Source: Spirochaetaceae bacterium (lineage in GTDB: Bacteria > Spirochaetota > Spirochaetia > Treponematales > Breznakiellaceae). From it: a stretch of 5,465 nucleotides of DNA. The stretch lies in the NCBI GenBank assembly GCA_031257075.1, contig JAIRPM010000161.1:1-5465 (forward strand), read 5' to 3'. Positions 1 to 4,294 of this stretch are shown here, in pieces (within the stretch, counting starts at the first letter, position 1; each line of letters begins with the position of its first letter). The notes under the pieces were generated by a model. That model was given only the letters and a program-made list of their open reading frames with translations. It was not told the DNA's origin and searched no databases. The translations under genes were made by a program, and so were the position numbers.

Positions 1-79
1 GGCTGTTATCCGCGGCAGCCGGCACGGTATGGAAAAGGCAAATTATTACAAACAGTAACACTGCGGGGTTCTGTACCAT
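1..79 (-). CDS. Secreted protein of unknown function, N-terminal fragment (signal peptide)
   Basis: Reading the minus strand from the ATG at 79-77 gives 26 codons open to the window edge. They form a typical signal peptide: a short n-region (MVQNPA), a hydrophobic core (VLLFVIICLFHTV) and a small-residue c-region PAAA followed by DNS, so signal peptidase I cleavage after the third Ala is likely. The Cys at residue 14 lies inside the core and is preceded by Ile, a poor lipobox, so a lipoprotein is less likely. An AGAGGA Shine-Dalgarno sequence lies 7 nt before the ATG. The gene is divergent from the LolA-like gene. The mature protein lies outside the window, so its function cannot be named. 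The good ribosome site plus signal peptide make a real gene more likely than chance. Confidence 0.68.
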   Translation of the reverse strand, partial: MVQNPAVLLFVIICLFHTVPAAADNS

Positions 80-86
80 TTACAAG

Positions 87-92
87 TCCTCT
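87..92 (-). promoter_or_regulatory. Ribosome binding site of the divergent secreted-protein gene
   Basis: On the minus strand these six bases read AGAGGA, with 7 nt before the ATG at 79-77. This is close to ideal spacing and decides the start of the left-edge gene. It also occupies the place where a TTG start for the plus-strand LolA-like gene (92) would fall. Confidence 0.65.
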
Positions 93-120
93 TGCACATT
101 CCGTTTCTGTATTCTACACT
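92..120 (+). promoter_or_regulatory. Possible promoter of the LolA-led operon
   Basis: TTGCAC (92-97) and TACACT (115-120) are separated by 17 nt. The match to sigma-70 consensus is weak (3/6 and 4/6). If used, transcription would begin near 127, only a few bases before the ATG at 134. The transcript would be almost leaderless, which would fit the lack of a Shine-Dalgarno sequence there. The call is inference from spacing only; a promoter further upstream is equally possible. Confidence 0.22.
111..116 (-). promoter_or_regulatory. Possible -10 box of the divergent secreted-protein gene
   Basis: The minus strand reads TAGAAT, 5 of 6 matches to TATAAT. It would place the transcript start near 104, about 25 nt ahead of the ATG at 79, with the AGAGGA site between them. 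No convincing -35 box is seen 17 nt further upstream. The box overlaps the candidate plus-strand -10 by two bases. Confidence 0.27.
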
Positions 121-133
121 GTACTTGCATACC

Positions 134-796
134 ATGAAAGGGACTATTTTTGTTTTATTTTGCCTCTTTATTCCTCTTACTATGTCTTTTGCCCAAATCG
201 TAACGGCGGAAGACTACCTAAAACGTGTCGAGGATACCTATAGCGGTTTCAAAGACTACGAGGCAAACATTGCGATACGGCAGGGAAACAATACAATGGC
301 CGGACGGATAAGCCATCTCAAGCCGCAATTTCTGCGAATCGACTTTTCCCAGCCTTCAAATCAGGTGCTTGTCTTTAACGGCGAACAACTTACCGTGTAC
401 CTGCCTGAATTCAGCGCCATATTGAATCAGACCGTTACCAATGGGCGCGACCCCTCTATGGCAACCGCCGCAGGAATAGCGTTTATGCGCCGCGCTTACG
501 CGCCCGCCTATGTCTCCAGCCCTAATCCCGTTCCGTTGGAAGAAGCCGGCGACATGGTTATAAAACTCCGGTTAAGCCCCCGTTCAGGCGGACAGACCTA
601 CAAAGAAATTCAACTGGCAATAAATCCGCAAAACCTTCTTATCCGGCGCATGGAAGGCATAAGTTATTCCGGCGGAATTACACGTTTTGATTTCACTAAT
701 GTCAAGGTAAATCAGGGGATACCAGAAGCGCGTTTTATTTATGACTCTCCGGCTTCGGCCAATGTATATAACAACTTTTTGTTCAGAGACAGATAA
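134..796 (+). CDS. lolA: LolA-like outer-membrane lipoprotein carrier protein (periplasmic)
   Basis: A 220-residue protein, the usual LolA size. LolA takes lipoproteins released by the LolCDE transporter at the inner membrane and carries them across the periplasm. Residues 1-20 (MKGTIFVLFCLFIPLTMSFA, then Q) are a signal peptide with no lipobox, fitting a soluble periplasmic protein. Residues 64-92 carry the family pattern: Pro, hydrophobic-Leu-Arg, an aspartate-aromatic pair, Ser-Gln-Pro, then NGEQLTVYLPE. The end has FDFTNVKVNQG and F-x-YDSPASANV, like the closing strands of the LolA barrel. I chose the ATG at 134 because it begins the signal peptide; the TTG at 92 adds 14 residues in front and overlaps the divergent gene's ribosome site. 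No clear Shine-Dalgarno precedes 134. First gene of a five-gene run; the next starts 11 nt after its stop. No LolB is seen here. The family call is firm, exact orthology less so. Confidence 0.82.
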   Translation: MKGTIFVLFCLFIPLTMSFAQIVTAEDYLKRVEDTYSGFKDYEANIAIRQGNNTMAGRISHLKPQFLRIDFSQPSNQVLVFNGEQLTVYLPEFSAILNQTVTNGRDPSMATAAGIAFMRRAYAPAYVSSPNPVPLEEAGDMVIKLRLSPRSGGQTYKEIQLAINPQNLLIRRMEGISYSGGITRFDFTNVKVNQGIPEARFIYDSPASANVYNNFLFRDR

Positions 797-807
797 CAGG
801 AAAAAAC

Positions 808-1914
808 ATGACTATCATAGGTGAAAAATTAAAGGCGGCACGGGAAGCAAAAGGCTATTCCATTGACTATGTCAGCAGAGAAACGAACATAGCCCGCCGC
901 TATATCGAAGCACTGGAAGAAGGCAATTTTTCCCAGTTTCCGGCGGAAGCCTATCTTATCGGCTTTTTGAAAAATTACGGCGAATATCTCGCTCTCGATG
1001 GCAAAGAACTACAGGCTCAATACCGGATGCACAAAATTCAAGAACAGCCTATTCCTGTCGAACAATTGCTCCGCGAACCGTCTAGAGCGCCGGGCATCAC
1101 CATCGCGCTTGTCGCCAGCCTGTTTGCCGGCGCGCTTATTTTTGGACTTGTTTTTTACTTTGTCAGCAAACCCCGAAAAACAGAAATAAATGCCCGCGCC
1201 GAGCGCCGCGCCGTTGTCCACGAACTTTCAGAAGGCCTCCTTGAACAGCGTCTCTATCTGGGAGACACAGTAAAAGTCGGCGGCAGTGATTGGAGCCTTA
1301 TACTCCAAAAAATCGGCGATATTATCACCTTTTCTACCCCTTCGGGCGAACTTTTACTAGGATTGAATGATACAGCAAAAGCGGATGTAAACGGGGATGG
1401 CCAGAGTGAACTTGAAATTCTCGTGCAAGACTTTTTACCCAACAAACCTGAAAACGGCGTACTTGTCCGGCTGGATGCGCCTAAAGATGCCGTTGGCGAA
1501 CAGGCCGCACAGCCTGTTTCCGATGTTTTGCCCGCTGAGACTGCCGCGCTTGCCGCACAGAGCAATACCGCAACTAATTCGCAAGCGCTTTTCAGCGGCA
1601 ACACGCCGTATCCTTTTACGCTGGAAATTCGCTTTCAAAGTTATTGCATGTTCCGCTGGGAAATACTCCGTGAAGCAAATCAGGGGCGGAATGAGCGCTA
1701 TTTTGTAAAAGGCGATGTGCTAAACATACAGGCGCAAAACGGCGTTCGTTTATGGATTTCCAATGCGGCATCGGCAAAAACGCAGGCAATAGGCGGCGGC
1801 CGGACAGTCGCGCTTGACTTTGGCGGGCCCGGTGAAATTGTTGTTGCCGACATTAACTGGATACGGGACACCGATGGCCGTTACAAACTGATTCAAACCC
1901 GTTTGGAGAACTGA
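808..1914 (+). CDS. RodZ-like membrane protein with N-terminal helix-turn-helix and C-terminal DUF4115-type domain
   Basis: A 368-residue single-pass protein with RodZ architecture. Residues 3-75 are a HTH_25/Xre-like fold (GEKLKAAREAKGYSIDYVSR, then NIARRYIEALEEGNF, FPAEAYLIGFLKNYGEYL). In RodZ this cytoplasmic domain binds the actin homologue MreB. Residues 96-119 form one membrane helix, followed by basic KPRK; positive-inside would favour the opposite orientation, so topology rests on family knowledge. Residues 267-360 resemble the C-terminal RodZ domain: LEIRFQSYCMFRWEI, an LNIQ segment, then LWISNAASAKTQAIGGGRTV. Between the two is an extra region (about 138-225) containing DVNGDGQSELEI, resembling a calcium-binding loop, then an Ala/Gln-rich linker. 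The start is supported by AGGA 6 nt upstream. Its stop overlaps the CdsA start by one base (TGATG). A role in cell shape is inferred from the family; a transcription-factor role is less likely because of the membrane helix. Confidence 0.83.
   Translation: MTIIGEKLKAAREAKGYSIDYVSRETNIARRYIEALEEGNFSQFPAEAYLIGFLKNYGEYLALDGKELQAQYRMHKIQEQPIPVEQLLREPSRAPGITIALVASLFAGALIFGLVFYFVSKPRKTEINARAERRAVVHELSEGLLEQRLYLGDTVKVGGSDWSLILQKIGDIITFSTPSGELLLGLNDTAKADVNGDGQSELEILVQDFLPNKPENGVLVRLDAPKDAVGEQAAQPVSDVLPAETAALAAQSNTATNSQALFSGNTPYPFTLEIRFQSYCMFRWEILREANQGRNERYFVKGDVLNIQAQNGVRLWISNAASAKTQAIGGGRTVALDFGGPGEIVVADINWIRDTDGRYKLIQTRLEN
1384..1419 (+). other. Calcium-loop-like motif (DxNxDGxxE) in the RodZ-like protein
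   Basis: Residues 193-204 of the RodZ-like protein read DVNGDGQSELEI. Asp193, Asn195, Asp197, Gly198 and Glu201 sit where a dockerin/EF-hand or FG-GAP type loop places its ligands, followed by a hydrophobic strand. It lies in the predicted periplasmic part between the membrane helix and the C-terminal domain. Metal binding is inference from the pattern alone. Confidence 0.45.
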
Positions 1915-2774
1915 TGAAAAAAATCCTTGCGCGTTTGGGTGTATTTTTTATTGGTTTTCCGCTTTGTCTAGGCATCGTTGTATTTCTGCCCTATAAAAAT
2001 CATCTTGCCGTAAATTTGCTTGTCGCGCTTTTGTCCGCGCTCGCTTCAATGGAATTGAGCGTTATCCTCTACAAAAAAGGGCTTTGGCTGCGTAAGACTG
2101 AAGCGTTTGTTTACGGCTTTTTTCCTCCGCTTGCGCTAACCGCCTCTGTTTCTTTTGGTATATCGCTGTTTGTTCCTGTATGTGTTGTTATGCTTCTCGC
2201 CGTTTGGATTTTGGGACGGGGCATTGTTGCCCATGGCCCTATGCTGGATGTATATATGGAACGTGTCGCGGGCGGTTTAGCGGTGCTTTTTTACCCTTCT
2301 CTTTTTATTTCTTGGTCTATTCTTTTGAACAGTATGCCGGCAGCATCGCCGCTTTTTGCGCTCTATCTTTCGACGGTTATTGTCAGCGATTCTTTTGGCT
2401 GGGCATTTGGCGTACTTTTGGGCCGGAACAACCGCGGCATCATTCCGGTAAGTCCGAATAAAAGCATTGCCGGATATATCGGTTCACTCCTGGGCGCGCT
2501 TGCGGTAAGTTTTGTCAGCCTACGCCTTGCTCCTGAAATTTTTAATGCTTCTGCGCTGTCTCCGCCTGCCACCGCGTTGATTTTGGGGATGGGAACGGCG
2601 CTTGTTTCACAAGCAGGTGACCTTGTTGAATCGGCTATGAAACGCTCAGCCGGTGTGAAAGATTCGGGCGGCGTAATGCCTGGCCGCGGCGGCATCCTTG
2701 ATTCGATAGACTCGCTTGCTTTTGCCGCGCCTTTTTTCTATTTTGGCTATAGAGCGTTAACATTGTTTCAATAG
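1914..2774 (+). CDS. cdsA: CdsA-family phosphatidate cytidylyltransferase with altered signature
   Basis: A 286-residue, very hydrophobic integral membrane protein with roughly eight membrane helices, the family's usual size. CdsA makes CDP-diacylglycerol from phosphatidate and CTP, the precursor of bacterial phospholipids. Family landmarks: VSDSFGWAFG at 157-166 (Asp159, where the family has Asp-Thr/Ser-x-Ala-Tyr-x-x-Gly); SPNKSIAGYIGSLLG at 180-194 (family SPKKTxEGxxG); and the C-terminal signature from Ser240 on (S-x-MKR-x4-KD, then MPGRGGILDSID at 255-266). Lys243-Arg244, Lys249-Asp250, Asp263 and Asp266 are kept. The usual His before Gly-Gly is Arg258, and the usual Arg after Asp263 is Ser264. 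The start follows GGAGA and overlaps the previous stop, so translation is coupled. Neighbours usual for cdsA (frr, uppS, dxr) are absent on both sides, so this may be a second paralogue. Family confident; activity and symbol less so. Confidence 0.78.
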   Translation: MKKILARLGVFFIGFPLCLGIVVFLPYKNHLAVNLLVALLSALASMELSVILYKKGLWLRKTEAFVYGFFPPLALTASVSFGISLFVPVCVVMLLAVWILGRGIVAHGPMLDVYMERVAGGLAVLFYPSLFISWSILLNSMPAASPLFALYLSTVIVSDSFGWAFGVLLGRNNRGIIPVSPNKSIAGYIGSLLGALAVSFVSLRLAPEIFNASALSPPATALILGMGTALVSQAGDLVESAMKRSAGVKDSGGVMPGRGGILDSIDSLAFAAPFFYFGYRALTLFQ

Positions 2775-2784
2775 TAGAGGTTGT

Positions 2785-3123
2785 ATGGATATAGCGAAAC
2801 TTTTTGAAAAACACAAAGACGAGGCCGTTTTTGTTAAAACAACGGTTTCCCCCTGCGCCCCGGACCGCAAGGTTACGCTCAACCGGAAAGGAAATATGCT
2901 TTTTAATTCCGGTGATGTTGAAGAAGCCCGCCGCATTTTTATGACAACAGGCTATTCCGATGGGCTTTCGCGGGTTGGAGATTTTTACAAATCGCATGGC
3001 CGTTTGCTCGATGCTTTGCGTATGTACAAACTTGCGCCCAATCCAAAAAGAATTACGGAGTTAAGCATGGAATTTGCGATACTGATAAAAGGAATGCTAG
3101 GAGATACTGCCAATGACCACTAA
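2785..3123 (+). CDS. Small TPR-like protein of unknown function
   Basis: A 112-residue soluble protein with no signal peptide or membrane segment. Residues about 31-60 (NRKGNMLFNSGDVEEARRIF) and 61-90 (LSRVGDFYKSHGRLLDALRM, then YKLAPNPKRI) have the helix-turn-helix spacing of tetratricopeptide units, with Gly, Ala and aromatic residues at the expected places. The tail (about 92-104) is a further helix. AGAGG lies 4 nt before the ATG, and the start is 10 nt after the CdsA stop. The last 11 bases overlap the next gene, a larger TPR protein, in a different frame, so the two are very likely co-translated and may act together. I do not recognise it as a named family; it could be a conserved spirochaete hypothetical, but that is memory-level inference. 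TPR-like fold: moderate confidence; real gene: high, from its ribosome site and its tight fit between neighbours. Confidence 0.82.
   Translation: MDIAKLFEKHKDEAVFVKTTVSPCAPDRKVTLNRKGNMLFNSGDVEEARRIFMTTGYSDGLSRVGDFYKSHGRLLDALRMYKLAPNPKRITELSMEFAILIKGMLGDTANDH
3099..3104 (+). promoter_or_regulatory. Ribosome binding site of the TPR-repeat gene, inside the preceding gene
   Basis: AGGAGA with 8 nt to the ATG at 3113. It is a strong site lying within the last codons of the small TPR-like gene. It fixes the start of the larger TPR gene and supports an 11-nt overlap rather than a downstream start. Confidence 0.7.
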
Positions 3124-4240
3124 TACCCCTCCTAAAAATGATACGCCCATCCTCCATCCTGAATACATTTCCAGTTTGTCAAAACGCGGCTATCAGTTTC
3201 TTAAAGAGAATTCCACGAATGAAGCAATCGAGTGCTTTCAACAGATTCTTGAAATAGACAAAATCAACAACTACGCGCTTGTAGGGATGGGTGACGCTTG
3301 CCGCAAACATGGCCATTTCCACGATGCCATTAAATACTATGAGCGCTGCCTGGAAAATTATCCGGGTAATAATTATGCGCTTTTCGGGCTTGCCGATTGT
3401 TACAAAGCACTCAATCAATTTCATAAAGCAATAGACATTTGGGAAAAATATTTGGAACATGACCCTAACAATATTACCGTACTTACCCGCGTTGCCGATG
3501 CTTACCGCAAATTGCGCGATTTTAAAAATTCAAAATTTGTCTACCAAAAAGTACTTGAAATTGATAAATATAACCCCTATGCCATAATTGGGCTGGGGCA
3601 CCTGCATTATGATTTCAAGGAATACCGCGATGCCCTCTATTACTGGGAGCGTATGCTGGAACGGCGCACTATGTCTAATGTAGATATTCGTGTTCTTACA
3701 TCTATAGGGAATTGCCACCGCAAACTGAAAACATTTGAAGATGGCATCGTTTATTTTGACGCGGTTATTCAGCGCGAATCTTCCAACTTTTACGCCCTTT
3801 TTGGCCTTGCCGATTGTTTTCGCGGCCTTAATCAACCGGCCCGTTCACTTGAGTACTGGAACCGCATTTTGGAAACAGACCCGCAGAACAAAGTGATTTT
3901 GACACGTGCCGGCGATGCTTATTGTACGCTTAAAAACTACGACAAAGCAATCGATTATTACCGCCGGGCTCTGAGTATTGATTTTGATACGTATGCAATG
4001 CTCGGCCTTGCAATTGTTGACAGGGAACAAGGGCGCTACGATGACGCAATACGCTCGTTACGTTCTCTCCTTGCTAACGAGCCTAAAAACCATCGTGCCT
4101 ATATTGAACTTGTGGAATGTTATCTCCAACTGGATGACAAGCAAAGCGCACTCGATACGCTCCACGAATATCTGAATTTTGGTATCAAAAACACTGTTAT
4201 CTATGATATGCTTCAGCGGCTTGAAGGGCAGCAGTTCTAG
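3113..4240 (+). CDS. Tetratricopeptide-repeat protein, ten TPR units
   Basis: A 375-residue soluble protein built almost wholly of TPRs, which stack into a superhelix and bind partner proteins. By eye the units are 19-52, 53-86, 87-120, 121-154, 155-191, 192-225, 226-259, 260-292, 293-326 and 327-360; unit 5 carries a three-residue insertion (around RRTMSNVD) and unit 8 is one short. There is no signal peptide or membrane helix, so it is probably cytoplasmic, and no catalytic domain is fused. Units alternate: one class has YA-x-x-GLADC and a Trp near the end (Trp110, Trp178, Trp249), the next has VLTR-x-x-DAY. The start is set by AGGAGA 8 nt upstream and overlaps the preceding small TPR-like gene by 11 nt. 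It ends the operon, facing the glycine-rich gene. Its partner is unknown; a scaffold or assembly role is the family's general role, not something shown here. Confidence 0.92.
   Translation: MTTNTPPKNDTPILHPEYISSLSKRGYQFLKENSTNEAIECFQQILEIDKINNYALVGMGDACRKHGHFHDAIKYYERCLENYPGNNYALFGLADCYKALNQFHKAIDIWEKYLEHDPNNITVLTRVADAYRKLRDFKNSKFVYQKVLEIDKYNPYAIIGLGHLHYDFKEYRDALYYWERMLERRTMSNVDIRVLTSIGNCHRKLKTFEDGIVYFDAVIQRESSNFYALFGLADCFRGLNQPARSLEYWNRILETDPQNKVILTRAGDAYCTLKNYDKAIDYYRRALSIDFDTYAMLGLAIVDREQGRYDDAIRSLRSLLANEPKNHRAYIELVECYLQLDDKQSALDTLHEYLNFGIKNTVIYDMLQRLEGQQF
3371..3574 (+). repeat. TPR units 3-4, first copy of a higher-order duplication
   Basis: Encodes residues 87-154 (YALFGLADCYKALNQ, later VLTRVADAY). 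It aligns with units 7-8 at an offset of 417 nt; by hand about 29 of 65 residues are identical. The DNA shares the exact 13-mer cttgccgattgtt at 3389-3401 and 3806-3818. Confidence 0.7.
3788..3988 (+). repeat. TPR units 7-8, second copy of a higher-order duplication
   Basis: Encodes residues 226-292 (YALFGLADCFRGLNQ, later ILTRAGDAY). It is the partner of units 3-4. Units 5-6 between them follow the same two-unit pattern but are more diverged. Confidence 0.7.
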
Positions 4241-4294
4241 GCTCTATGCGTTGGCAACACCGGCTAATTCCTGAGTGAATAAATCAGCGCTTCC
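4241..4294. other. Convergent intergenic gap without an obvious terminator
   Basis: Only 54 nt separate the TPR gene stop from the stop of the minus-strand glycine-rich gene. I looked for a GC-rich hairpin followed by a T run on either strand and found only weak stems, such as CTGA/TCAG around a 9-nt loop. Either termination is Rho-dependent or the transcripts overlap. Confidence 0.5.

Noticed and set aside
2..58. Plus-strand frame reading 18 codons to a TAA at 56-58, as the tail of an upstream gene.
   Set aside because: No recognisable motif; the minus-strand reading of the same bases has a signal peptide and a strong ribosome site.
92..133. TTG start at 92 for the LolA-like gene, adding 14 residues.
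   Set aside because: It has no ribosome site, it overlaps the divergent gene's Shine-Dalgarno sequence, and the signal peptide begins naturally at the ATG at 134.
1254..1604. Ser/Ala-rich minus-strand frame opposite the RodZ-like gene.
   Set aside because: Shadow of the coding strand; the plus frame has clear domain structure at both ends.
2635..2997. Minus-strand frame of 120 codons spanning the cdsA / small TPR junction.
   Set aside because: It crosses two well-supported plus-strand genes and contains no motif or ribosome site.
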